NCBI GenBank assembly: GCA_028287305.1
Contig: JAQBPX010000038.1
Span: forward strand, 62,001 to 126,000
Length of the DNA: 64,000 nucleotides
Direction: 5' to 3'
Source: Gemmatimonadota bacterium
Lineage (GTDB): Bacteria > Gemmatimonadota > Gemmatimonadetes > Gemmatimonadales > Gemmatimonadaceae
Position 1 is the stretch's first letter, and each line of letters starts with the position of its first letter. This document shows positions 55,437 to 63,581 of this stretch, piece by piece. The translations under genes and the position numbers were made by a program. The notes under the pieces were generated by a model. It was not told the origin of the DNA. It ran no database searches and worked only from the letters and a program-made list of their open reading frames with translations.

Positions 55437-56423
55437 ATGGCCCCCACCACGCGCGTTCCGCTCACGCAGATCTCCTCCCGCGCCTGGGAGCACCCGGCCG
55501 ACAAGGCCGCGCTCCAGGCGCTTCGTGCCCTGCCCGGCTTCGACGAGATCCTGCGTCGCGTGATGGGCGCGCTCGGCGAGCGCGGCATCCGCCAGCTCTT
55601 CCTGGCGAACGCGGTGAAGGTGAGTCCCACGCAGCGCCCCAAGCTCAACGCGCTGTACGCCGAGGTGCTCGAGACGCTCGACGCCCCGGAGCGCTACGAC
55701 CTCTACGTGTCGCAGACGCCGATCGCCAATGCATTCGCGATCGGCTTCGAGCGCCCGTTCATCGTGATCAACTCCGGGATGCTCGAGATCCTCAGCGAGG
55801 ATGAGCGTCGCTCCGTGCTTGCGCACGAGGTGGGGCACATCATGAGCGGGCACAACGTGTACACCACGCTCGCGATGCTCTTCATCTTCATCGGCACCGC
55901 GAACCTCCCCTTCTTCGCAGGCATCGCGCTGCTCCCCTTCGAGCTCGCGATCCTCGAGTGGTATCGCAAGGCGGAGTTCTCCGCCGATCGCGCCGCGCTG
56001 CTGGGCACGCAGGATCCGGACGGCACCATGCGAGTGTTCCTCAAGCTCGCCGGCGGCGCGGAGCTCGACGATCCGATCGACCTGCAGGCGTTCCTCGCGC
56101 AGGCGAACGAGTATGAGTACGACACGGGACCGTACGACAAGATGTGGCAGGTGCTCAACACGATCTTCCGCTCGCATCCCTTCGCCACCGTGCGCGCGGC
56201 CGAGCTGCAGCGCTGGATCCGCGGCGGGGACTACGACCGCATCCTGCGCGGCGAGTATCCGCGTCGCACCGAAGCCTCGGAGCCGATCCAGCAGGACGTC
56301 GAGGACGCGGTGGAGTACTACGGTGCGCGCGCGCGCCGCGCCGCCGAGACGGTGAACGACGCCGCGCGCCGCGCGAAGGATGCATTCTCCACTGCCTTCA
56401 GCAAGCGAGACGGCACGACGTGA
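55437..56423 (+). CDS. M48 family metalloprotease
   Basis: A 328-residue membrane-associated peptidase: zinc motif LAHEVGHIMSGH with the third ligand in KAEFSADRAAL, and a hydrophobic pair of helices (LAMLFIFIGTANLPFFAGIALL). The N-terminal 100 residues lack the usual long membrane bundle of HtpX, and the C-terminus is Ala/Arg-rich and helical. It resembles the shorter M48 peptidases seen in many bacteria. It overlaps the purD start by 4 bp (GTGA). Confidence 0.9.
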   Translation: MAPTTRVPLTQISSRAWEHPADKAALQALRALPGFDEILRRVMGALGERGIRQLFLANAVKVSPTQRPKLNALYAEVLETLDAPERYDLYVSQTPIANAFAIGFERPFIVINSGMLEILSEDERRSVLAHEVGHIMSGHNVYTTLAMLFIFIGTANLPFFAGIALLPFELAILEWYRKAEFSADRAALLGTQDPDGTMRVFLKLAGGAELDDPIDLQAFLAQANEYEYDTGPYDKMWQVLNTIFRSHPFATVRAAELQRWIRGGDYDRILRGEYPRRTEASEPIQQDVEDAVEYYGARARRAAETVNDAARRAKDAFSTAFSKRDGTT

Positions 56424-57718
56424 TCATCCTGGTCGTCGGCGGTGGCGGCCGTGAGCACGCGCTCTGCTGGAAGCTGAAGCAGGAGAATGCGAATCACGAC
56501 CTCCACGCGGCCCCGGGAAATCCCGGGATCGCCGAGCTGGCGACCTGCCACGCGGTGGACCTCTCCGACCTCAATGCGATCGAGACGATCGCGCGCGAGC
56601 TCGACGTCGACTTCACGATTGTGGGTCCCGAAGCGCCGCTGGCCGCGGGCATCGTGGACCTCTTTCGCTTCAAGGGACTCGCGGTGTTCGGGCCCACGCA
56701 AGGCGCCGCCGAGATCGAGACGTCGAAGTCATTCGCCAAGGAGCTGATGACGCGCGTGGGTGTGCCCACGGCGCGCGCCGAGATGTTCGAAGACGCGGCG
56801 GCCGCCAAGCAGGCGGCGCGCGCATTCGGCCTGCCGGTGGTGATCAAGGCGAGCGGGCTCGCGGCGGGCAAGGGCGTGGTGGTGTCCGGGTCGCTGGCGG
56901 ATGCAGATCGCGCCATCGACTGGATGCTCACCGATCGCGCGTTCGGTGAGTCGAGCAGTGAGGTGCTGGTCGAAGAGTTCATGGCTGGCGAGGAACTGTC
57001 GTACTTTGCCCTCACCGACGGCTACTCGGTGCTGCCCCTTGCCCCGAGCCAGGATCACAAGCGACTGCTTGCCGGCGACGCGGGTCCCAACACCGGCGGC
57101 ATGGGCGCTTATTCGCCGGTCTCGCTGTCGCCGGGGGCGGTGAACGAGACCGTGCTGCTGCCGACGCTCCGGGAGCTGGCGCGGCGCGACCGGAAGTTCA
57201 CGGGGCTCCTCTACGCCGGCCTCATGATCGAGAACGGCGAGTCGCGCGTGGTGGAGTTCAACTGCCGCTTCGGCGATCCGGAGACGGAAGCGGTGCTCCC
57301 GGTCTCGATGCTGGAGCCGAGCCTGGGCGAGTGCCTCTACTCCATTGCGCGCGGCGAGCTGCTGCCATCGGAGGCGAAGTGCACGGTGGAGGGATTCGCC
57401 GTCACCACCGTGCTGGCGGCGGCGGGATATCCCGCGAGGCCGGTGCTGGGAGCGGTAATCGACATCCCGCGAATCCCCGAGGGAGTGCTGGTCTTTCACG
57501 CGGGCACGAAGCGCGATGACGCCGGCCGCCTGGTGGTGAGCGGCGGCCGTGTGCTGGCGGTCACGGGACTCGGCGCGACCCTGGAGGAGGCGCAGGAGCG
57601 CTCGCTGGACTTCGCGGAGGCGATCGAGTTCGAAGGGAAGCAGTATCGGGCCGACATCGGCTTTCGGGAGCTTGCGCGGCGGGCCACTGAAACTGCAAAA
57701 GAAAAGACAACTGCCTGA
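56420..57718 (+). CDS. purD: Phosphoribosylamine-glycine ligase
   Basis: A 432-residue GARS, second step of purine synthesis. The N-domain starts ILVVGGGGREHALCWKL; the ATP-grasp has VVIKASGLAAGKGVVV, LVEEFMAGEELSYFAL, DHKRLLAGDAGPNTGGMGA and VVEFNCRFGDPETE. Start GTG overlaps the M48 stop. The last ten or so residues (ATETAKEKTTA) are translated from the left end of a dispersed palindromic element and are not family sequence. Otherwise the length is normal for PurD. Confidence 0.97.
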   Translation: MIILVVGGGGREHALCWKLKQENANHDLHAAPGNPGIAELATCHAVDLSDLNAIETIARELDVDFTIVGPEAPLAAGIVDLFRFKGLAVFGPTQGAAEIETSKSFAKELMTRVGVPTARAEMFEDAAAAKQAARAFGLPVVIKASGLAAGKGVVVSGSLADADRAIDWMLTDRAFGESSSEVLVEEFMAGEELSYFALTDGYSVLPLAPSQDHKRLLAGDAGPNTGGMGAYSPVSLSPGAVNETVLLPTLRELARRDRKFTGLLYAGLMIENGESRVVEFNCRFGDPETEAVLPVSMLEPSLGECLYSIARGELLPSEAKCTVEGFAVTTVLAAAGYPARPVLGAVIDIPRIPEGVLVFHAGTKRDDAGRLVVSGGRVLAVTGLGATLEEAQERSLDFAEAIEFEGKQYRADIGFRELARRATETAKEKTTA

Positions 57719-57816
57719 GACACGGATTTCACTGGTCGCTGCGCGACACACTGGTACTACCCGTGTTCGCGGCGCGCAGCGCCGCCCGTGAAATCCGTGT
57801 CTGAAGGCTTTTGACA
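57685..57816. repeat. Dispersed palindromic element, copy 3
   Basis: Arms GACACGGATTTCAC (57719-57732) and GTGAAATCCGTGTC (57788-57801) are the same 14-mers as in copy 1. The left flank CACTGAAACTGCAAAAG matches copy 2's start, and the right end TGAAGGCTTTTGACAA matches the shared right flank. It fills the whole purD-fpg gap and begins 33 bases inside purD. The core repeats CACTGGT...GCGCGACACACTG. Confidence 0.85.
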
Positions 57817-57817
57817 A

Positions 57818-58645
57818 ATGCCTGAGCTACCGGAAACCGAGACCATCGCGCGCGATCTCGATCGTGAGATCACAAATCGCAAGGTTGTTTCAGTGCTCGT
57901 GGAAAAAACGGACGTGCTGCGTGAAGTCGATGCTACGCAGTTCTCCGAGCGGCTCATCGGCCAGCGAATCGAAAAGGTCTGGCGCCGCGCCAAGCTGGTC
58001 GTGATCGACCTCTCCTCCGGCGACCACATCGTCGTCCAGCCTCGCTTCACCGGCGCCCTCCTCATCGACGCCGGCGACCTCCCCGCCCGCGAGCGCCAGT
58101 ACTCCTGCCTCCACTTCGCGCTCGATGACGGCCGGCTACTCCACTACCGTGACATCCGTCGCCTTGGCACCGTCGCACTGATGACGCACGCGGGTTTCGC
58201 CGCCTACACGGCCACCCTCGGCGTCGAGCCGCTGGATTCGTCCTTTTCACCAGCGGTACTTTCGGGTATCCTTCGGGCCTCTCGACAGGCGGTGAAGAAG
58301 GTGCTGATGGACCAGCGAGTGCTCGCCGGAGTGGGCAACATCTACGCGAATGAGGCGCTCTGGCGCGCGGGCATCGACCCGTCGCGCGAGGCGAAGCGCA
58401 TCTCTGCCAGCGAGGCGGAGTCACTGCACGCGGCGATCACCAGCGTGCTGTCGGAGTCCATCGCACACCGCGGCACCAGCTTCCGCGACTACGTGGATGC
58501 CTCGGGCGGCAAGGGCGGCTTCGTCGAGCACCTCGCAGTCTATGGGCGCGAGGGACTTCCCTGCCCGCGCTGCGGCGCGAAGCTCATCGGCACGCATGAA
58601 ATAGACGGTCGCTCGACGGTCCTGTGCGCAAGCTGTCAGCGCTGA
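57818..58645 (+). CDS. mutM: Formamidopyrimidine-DNA glycosylase
   Basis: A 275-residue Fpg/Nei base-excision glycosylase that removes oxidised purines. It starts MPELPETETIARDL (catalytic Pro2 and Glu3), has the helix-two-turn-helix around KVLMDQRVLAGVGNIYANE, and the zinc finger CPRCGAKL ... TVLCASCQR. Lys at about position 58 (QPRFTGALL region follows) fits Fpg more than Nei. The start is preceded by a repeat element, not an evident promoter. The next gene overlaps by 22 bp. Confidence 0.95.
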   Translation: MPELPETETIARDLDREITNRKVVSVLVEKTDVLREVDATQFSERLIGQRIEKVWRRAKLVVIDLSSGDHIVVQPRFTGALLIDAGDLPARERQYSCLHFALDDGRLLHYRDIRRLGTVALMTHAGFAAYTATLGVEPLDSSFSPAVLSGILRASRQAVKKVLMDQRVLAGVGNIYANEALWRAGIDPSREAKRISASEAESLHAAITSVLSESIAHRGTSFRDYVDASGGKGGFVEHLAVYGREGLPCPRCGAKLIGTHEIDGRSTVLCASCQR

Positions 58646-59733
58646 AGGCGCTCAAGCGCCTTCCGACGCCGGAGGAGCAGCTTGCCCTGATGCGCGAGCA
58701 CGTGCGCTCGGGATGCGAGGGACGGCCGGGCGTGTACCGCATGCTCTCCGACGAGGGCGAGATCGTTTACGTGGGCAAGTCCAAGAACCTCCGCACGCGG
58801 CTGCTCAGCTACTTCCGCTGCGTGCCCGGTGAGAAGGGCGCGAGCATCGTGCGCAACGCGACCGCGATCGAGTGGAGCTACGAGCCGAGCGAGTTCGCGG
58901 CGTTGCTCACGGAGCTGAGGCTGATCAAGCGCTACCGGCCACGCTACAACGTGGCGATGAAGCGCGACGCGCGGCACTTCTGCTTCATCAAGGTCACGCG
59001 CGGCTCCGCGGCGAAGCTGGTGGTGGTGCGCGGCGCCACGCACGAGGACGCGGCCACCTACTACGGCCCCTTCCACGGTGCGTCCCGCGTCGGCGACGCC
59101 GTGCGCGAGCTGAGCGACGCGCTCGGCCTCCGCGACTGTCGCGCCGACCAGCCGATGCACTTCAACGACCAGCCCGAGCTCTTCCAGTTCGGCGCGCGCA
59201 CGCCCGGATGCATTCGCTACGAGGTGAAGAAGTGCCTTGGGCCCTGCGTGGGCGGATGCTCGACCGCGCAGTACGGCGATCGCGTGATGCTCGCGCGCGA
59301 GTTCCTCGACGGCGCCAGCGACGCGCCCATCGAGGAGCTGCGCGCCGAGATGGACGCGGCCGCCGAGCGCCTGGAGTACGAGCGGGCCGCGACATTGCGC
59401 GACAAGGTGGCGCGGCTCGAGGAGCTGCGCGAGCAGTTCATCCGCTTCCGGTTCGCGGTGGAAACGCTCTCCTTCGTCTATCGCGTACCGTCACACGAGG
59501 GCGCGGATCGCGTGTACCTCATTCGTCGCGGTCGCGTGCGTGCCGAGCTGGCCGCGCCGAGCACGCCCGCCGAGCAGCAGGAGCTCGATCGCCTGGCCGC
59601 GGAGATATTCAGCAGCAACGAGCGCGAGACGGCGCAGGTCCCCACGCACGAGATCGACGAGCTGCTGCTACTGTCGAGCTGGTTTCGTCGCTTTCCTGTT
59701 GAGCTCGAGCGCACCGGCAAGCTGGCGTCGTAG
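58624..59733 (+). CDS. UvrC-like GIY-YIG nuclease, short form
   Basis: 369 residues: GIY-YIG domain (GVYRMLSDEGEIVYVGKSKNL, RTRLLSYF), then a conserved cysteine cluster CIRYEVKKCLGPCVGGC as in UvrC, and a UvrB-binding UVR motif (EYERAATLRDKVARLEELR). The C-terminal RNase H-like incision domain and HhH motifs of full UvrC are missing. It could act as a Cho-like 3' incision protein or a UvrC relative. Start GTG at 58624 lies inside fpg, so expression is coupled to a DNA repair gene. Confidence 0.88.
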   Translation: MRKLSALKALKRLPTPEEQLALMREHVRSGCEGRPGVYRMLSDEGEIVYVGKSKNLRTRLLSYFRCVPGEKGASIVRNATAIEWSYEPSEFAALLTELRLIKRYRPRYNVAMKRDARHFCFIKVTRGSAAKLVVVRGATHEDAATYYGPFHGASRVGDAVRELSDALGLRDCRADQPMHFNDQPELFQFGARTPGCIRYEVKKCLGPCVGGCSTAQYGDRVMLAREFLDGASDAPIEELRAEMDAAAERLEYERAATLRDKVARLEELREQFIRFRFAVETLSFVYRVPSHEGADRVYLIRRGRVRAELAAPSTPAEQQELDRLAAEIFSSNERETAQVPTHEIDELLLLSSWFRRFPVELERTGKLAS

Positions 59734-59821
59734 GTCGCCCCGCCGCAGCAACCCGCGCATGGCAATCCTCTTGCGTTAGCCATGCTCCAGCGAGGGCGCG
59801 TGCCGCCCCGGGGGAGCTTCC

Positions 59822-60040
59822 GTGACGACTGGCTATCAACCGACGACGCTGGTGCAGTGTGTCAGTCTCGAGCCGTGGCTCAACTACCCCGGCTGCGACG
59901 AGGCCGGTGGCTGCCACGACCTCACGCTCGGAAAGGTGTACGAGCTGCTTGGCATCGAGGCGAATGGGTCGTTCTACCGGATCGTGGACGACTCGAACGA
60001 CGACTTCCTCTATCCGGCGTCGCACTTCAAGGCGTTCTAG
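59822..60040 (+). CDS. Small SH3-like protein of unknown function
   Basis: 72 residues. The second half, LTLGKVYELLGIEANGSFYR followed by IVDDSNDDFLYPASHF, matches a widespread small beta-barrel (SH3-like) protein seen in phages and bacteria. Two cysteines (YPGCDEAGGCHD) sit just before it. Start is GTG at 59822; the second GTG is farther in. It stands alone, between the UvrC-like gene and a hairpin. Confidence 0.72.
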   Translation: MTTGYQPTTLVQCVSLEPWLNYPGCDEAGGCHDLTLGKVYELLGIEANGSFYRIVDDSNDDFLYPASHFKAF

Positions 60041-60047
60041 CTAAGCG

Positions 60048-60108
60048 CGCCGGGGCCAACGACACTTTGCCGCGGACGACCGCGGCTAAATGTCGTTCAA
60101 GCCCGGCG
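60048..60108. terminator. Bidirectional hairpin between convergent genes
   Basis: Arms around CGCCGGGG and GCCCGGCG enclose CGACA-N-TGTCG and a GCCGCGG/CCGCGGC core. It fills the 75 bases between the small SH3-like gene and the convergent phosphodiesterase gene and likely ends both transcripts. Confidence 0.65.
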
Positions 60109-60115
60109 AAAAGAC

Positions 60116-60592
60116 CTACCCCGGCAAGTCCGTCAACGCGACGCTCGGAATCCCCTTCGCGATCGTCAGCACCCCACAACTCGGCAGCAGGTTGAACCGT
60201 CGCGCACCCGCGGCGCCGGGGTTCACCGCAATGCGATTGCCCTCGCGCACCACCACCTGCCGGTGCGTGTGGCCGAACATCACCACCTGGTGCGGATAGG
60301 CCTCCAGCAGCTTCGCCGGCGTCGGCATCCCGAGCTCGTGCCCATGGCTCACGTGAATCGATACGCCATCGATCTCGAGCTCGACCTCCTTCTCCAGCGA
60401 CTCATCCGCCCAGTCGGTGTTGCCGGCCACCGCCCGCACCGGGGCGATCGCCGACAGCTCGGCCAGCACGCCGTCGCCCACGTCGCCGGCGTGCAGGATG
60501 AGCTCCACGCCCTCGAGCACCCCGAAGACCTCCGGGCGCAACAGCCCGTGCGTGTCCGAGATCAACCCGATGCGCCTCGTGCTCACCGTCAC
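60116..60592 (-). CDS. YfcE-type metallophosphoesterase
   Basis: A 158-residue phosphodiesterase: RIGLISDTHGLLRPEV, HAGDVGD, GNTDW, SHGHELG and FGHTHRQ supply all metal ligands. YfcE homologues cleave small phosphodiesters. It is the last gene of the menaquinone run, its GTG start overlapping the UbiX-like stop by 4 bp. Role in menaquinone synthesis is not implied; it may be a passenger. Confidence 0.92.
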   Translation of the reverse strand: MTVSTRRIGLISDTHGLLRPEVFGVLEGVELILHAGDVGDGVLAELSAIAPVRAVAGNTDWADESLEKEVELEIDGVSIHVSHGHELGMPTPAKLLEAYPHQVVMFGHTHRQVVVREGNRIAVNPGAAGARRFNLLPSCGVLTIAKGIPSVALTDLPG

Positions 60593-61188
60593 TCCGCGGG
60601 CGCCGTGTCGCCCCATCGACTGCCGAGGGCGTGCTCGACGTCCAGGTGATCGAGCACCCGGGCCGCGACGAAGTCCACCAGGTGGGCGATGCTGGTCGGC
60701 CGATGGTAGAAGCCGGGAGACGCGGGCATCACGATCGCGCCCGCCTGCGTGAGCCGGAGCATGTTCTCGAGGTGAATCGCGCTCAGCGGCGTCTCGCGCG
60801 TGACGAGGATCAGCTTGCGGCGCTCCTTGAGCGCCACGTCTGCGGCGCGCTCCACGAGTGAGCGCGACGTCCCCAGGCTCACGGCCGCGAGCGTCCCCAT
60901 CGAGCAGGGGCAGATCACCATTCCCGCCGAGAGCGCCGAGCCGCTGGCCGGCTTCGCGCCGCGATCGCTGTCGTCGTACACCGTCACCAGGCGGTCGAAG
61001 CGCTCACCGCCGGTCGCCTCACGCAGGCCGGCCACGTCGCTCACGTCGGTCTCGGTGGCGAGCAGGCGCATGCCGTGCGAGCTCACGATCAGCTGCACCT
61101 CGCGCTCGGCCACGAGCAGCTGCTCCAGCACGCGAATCGCGTACGGCGCGCCGCTCGCGCCCGTGATCGCGAAGACGATCGGCTTCAT
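60589..61188 (-). CDS. mqnM: UbiX-type flavin prenyltransferase (MqnM-like)
   Basis: A 199-residue flavin prenyltransferase that makes the prenyl-FMN cofactor of UbiD decarboxylases. It has the start VFAITGASGAPYAIRVLEQL, MVICPCSMGTLAAVSLG and LILVTRETPLSAIHLENMLRL in part. Adjacent UbiD-like and UbiA-like genes suggest it serves the futalosine pathway (MqnM). The ATG at 61188 overlaps the UbiA-like stop by 4 bp. Confidence 0.9.
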   Translation of the reverse strand: MKPIVFAITGASGAPYAIRVLEQLLVAEREVQLIVSSHGMRLLATETDVSDVAGLREATGGERFDRLVTVYDDSDRGAKPASGSALSAGMVICPCSMGTLAAVSLGTSRSLVERAADVALKERRKLILVTRETPLSAIHLENMLRLTQAGAIVMPASPGFYHRPTSIAHLVDFVAARVLDHLDVEHALGSRWGDTAPAE

Positions 61189-62087
61189 CCGCGCACCACG
61201 CGCTCGGCCAGCACGAATCCGAAGAGCACCATCGAGATCACGCCGTTCATCGTGAAGAAGGCCGCGTCGAGCTTCGAGAGGTCGTCCGCGCGCACCAGCC
61301 TGTGCTCGTAGAGCAGGAGCGAGGCCGCGATGGTCACGCCGATCGCATACAGCCACCCCGCGTGCGTCGTGACGCCCACCGCCACGAGCATGAGCACGGT
61401 GATCACGTGCAGCACCCGGGAGACCGTGAGCGCTCCTGCGGGCCCGAGCGCGGCAGGCAGCGAGTGCAGTCCCTGCTCGCGGTCGAACTCGGCGTCCTGC
61501 AGTGCATAGAACACGTCGAAGCCGCCGGACCAGGTCGTCACCGCCAGCGCGAGCGCGCAGAGCATCCACCACGGCTGGCTCCAGTGGCCCGCAATCGCGA
61601 GGTATCCGCCCACCGGCGCGATCGCCAGGCCCAGCCCGAGCGCGAGGTGCGCCCAGCGCGTGAAGCGCTTGGTGTAGCTGTAGAAGAGCACCCACGCGAG
61701 CGCCACCGGCGACAGCCGGCCACACATCGGATTGAGCTGCCACGCCGCGAACACGAACACCAGGCTGGCGACGATCACCGCCGCGCGAGCCTCAGCCACC
61801 CCGAGCAGCCCCGAGGGAATCTCGCGCTGCTTGGTGCGGGGATTCACGGCGTCGATGTGGCGATCGGCGATGCGGTTGAACCCCATCGCGGCGAATCGCG
61901 CTGACGTGAATGCGAGCACCACCCAGCCGAACGCGCGAAGCGTGACCGGCGACGCATACGACGCGAGCACCACGCCCACCAGCGCGAATGGCAGCGCGAA
62001 CACGGTGTGCGGCAGCTTCACGAAGTTCGCGTAGAGCACCAGGCGCGAGCGCCCGGCGAAGGTCTGCCCCTCGCGCACGTCGCTCAC
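61185..62087 (-). CDS. mqnP: UbiA-family prenyltransferase, MqnP-like
   Basis: A 300-residue membrane prenyltransferase with eight or so helices. The two Asp motifs are NRIADRHIDAVNPRTKQRE (NxxxDxxxD) and DVFYALQDAEFDREQGLHSL. The sequence pattern fits MqnP, which prenylates 1,4-dihydroxy-6-naphthoate in the futalosine menaquinone pathway; UbiA of ubiquinone synthesis is the alternative. Linked to UbiD/UbiX genes by 4-bp overlaps. Start is GTG. Confidence 0.88.
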   Translation of the reverse strand: MSDVREGQTFAGRSRLVLYANFVKLPHTVFALPFALVGVVLASYASPVTLRAFGWVVLAFTSARFAAMGFNRIADRHIDAVNPRTKQREIPSGLLGVAEARAAVIVASLVFVFAAWQLNPMCGRLSPVALAWVLFYSYTKRFTRWAHLALGLGLAIAPVGGYLAIAGHWSQPWWMLCALALAVTTWSGGFDVFYALQDAEFDREQGLHSLPAALGPAGALTVSRVLHVITVLMLVAVGVTTHAGWLYAIGVTIAASLLLYEHRLVRADDLSKLDAAFFTMNGVISMVLFGFVLAERVVRG

Positions 62088-63565
62088 CTCGCGATCCCCA
62101 GCTTCGACCAGCGCGCGTCCACCTTCTGCTTCGTCTCGGGGTCCATCACGATCACCTTGGGCCAGTCCCGCGTGAAGCCTTCCTCGGGCAGCTTGCGCGT
62201 GGCGTCGAGCCCCATCTTGGAGCCGTACGTGAAGGCGCGCGACGCATGGTCGAGCACGTCCATCGGGCCCATGGTGAATCGCGCGTCACGCTCGGGATCG
62301 ATGTTGTTGAGCGCCACCCACCAGGCTTCCTTGGGATCGCGCACGTTCACCCAGTGATCCACCACCACGATCACCTTCGCGAGCGACATCAGCCCCTGCC
62401 CCCAGAGCGCATTCATCACCTTGTGCGCCTGCCCCGGAAAGTCCTTTCGGATGCTCACGAACACCAGGTTGTGAAAGATCCCCTCGGCCGGCATGTGGTA
62501 GTCCACGACTTCGGGAATCGTCAGCTTGAGCAGTGGCAGGAAGATCCGCTCGGTCGCATGGCCCAGGTAGAAGTCCTCCATCGGCGGACGGCCCACGATC
62601 GTGGCGGGCATGATCGGCTTCTTCCGCATGGTGATCGTGGTGACATGCACCTGCGGATACTCATCGGCCAGCGAGTAGTAGCCGGTGTGGTCGCCGAAGG
62701 GGCCTTCCATCACGAGCGCTTCCGCGGGATCGATGTAGCCCTCGAGCACGAAGTCGGCCTCGGCGGGCACCTCCAGGTCACAGGTGAGCGCCTTCACGAG
62801 CTGCACCGGCTTCGAGCGCAGGAATCCCGCGAAGATGAATTCGTCCACCGTGGGGGGCAGCGGGGCCGACGCCGAGTACATGGACGGCGGGTCGGCGCCG
62901 AGCGCAATGCACACGTGCATCTTCTCGCCGCGCTCCGCCATCTCGCGCCAGTGCGCGGCGCCCACCTTGTGTCGCTGCCAGTGCATGGCGAGCGTCGCCC
63001 TGCCCGTGCGCATGATGCGGTACATCCCCACGTTGCGGATGCCGCGCACCGGGTCCTTCGTGATCACCATCGGGAAGGTGAGGTACTCGCCACCGTCCTC
63101 CGGCCAGCACTTGAGCAGCGGGAGCTTCGTGAGGTCCACGTCGTCGCCCTTGAGCACGACCTCCTGGCTGGCCGCGCCGCCCGACTTGGTGCGCGGCGGA
63201 AACTTGGAGACCTCGAGGAGCTTGGGAAGCAACGAGAGCTTCCCCAGCAGCCCATCGGGCACCTTCATGTTCAGCAGCTCGGTGATGCGGTCGCCGATCG
63301 AGTCGAGGTCGGTGACGCCGAGGGACATCGCCATCCGCTTCATCGAGCCGAAGAGGTTGATGCCCACTGGATACGCGGAGCGGCTGCCATCCATCAGCAG
63401 CACATGCTCGAACAGCAGCGCGGGTCCGCCGCCCGGCATCTTCATGGTGCGGTCGGCGATCTCGCACAGCTCGCGGTCCACGGAGACGGGCTCGCGAACG
63501 CGCACCAGCTCCCCCGCTCCGTCCAGCGCGTCCACGAAGTCCTGCAGCGTATCGAAGGCGTTCAC
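62084..63565 (-). CDS. mqnL: UbiD-family decarboxylase (MqnL-like)
   Basis: A 493-residue prenyl-FMN-dependent decarboxylase. The prFMN/metal site includes TKDPVRGIRNVGMYRIM, EGPFGDHTGYYSLADEYP with the catalytic Glu, and MPATIVGRPPMEDFYLG. In this setting it would decarboxylate prenylated dihydroxynaphthoate to demethylmenaquinone. UbiD itself is a less likely alternative. Its stop overlaps the MqnP GTG. It follows the methyltransferase gene by 16 bp. Confidence 0.92.
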   Translation of the reverse strand: MNAFDTLQDFVDALDGAGELVRVREPVSVDRELCEIADRTMKMPGGGPALLFEHVLLMDGSRSAYPVGINLFGSMKRMAMSLGVTDLDSIGDRITELLNMKVPDGLLGKLSLLPKLLEVSKFPPRTKSGGAASQEVVLKGDDVDLTKLPLLKCWPEDGGEYLTFPMVITKDPVRGIRNVGMYRIMRTGRATLAMHWQRHKVGAAHWREMAERGEKMHVCIALGADPPSMYSASAPLPPTVDEFIFAGFLRSKPVQLVKALTCDLEVPAEADFVLEGYIDPAEALVMEGPFGDHTGYYSLADEYPQVHVTTITMRKKPIMPATIVGRPPMEDFYLGHATERIFLPLLKLTIPEVVDYHMPAEGIFHNLVFVSIRKDFPGQAHKVMNALWGQGLMSLAKVIVVVDHWVNVRDPKEAWWVALNNIDPERDARFTMGPMDVLDHASRAFTYGSKMGLDATRKLPEEGFTRDWPKVIVMDPETKQKVDARWSKLGIAR

Positions 63566-63581
63566 GTAAGGATGGTCGGGG

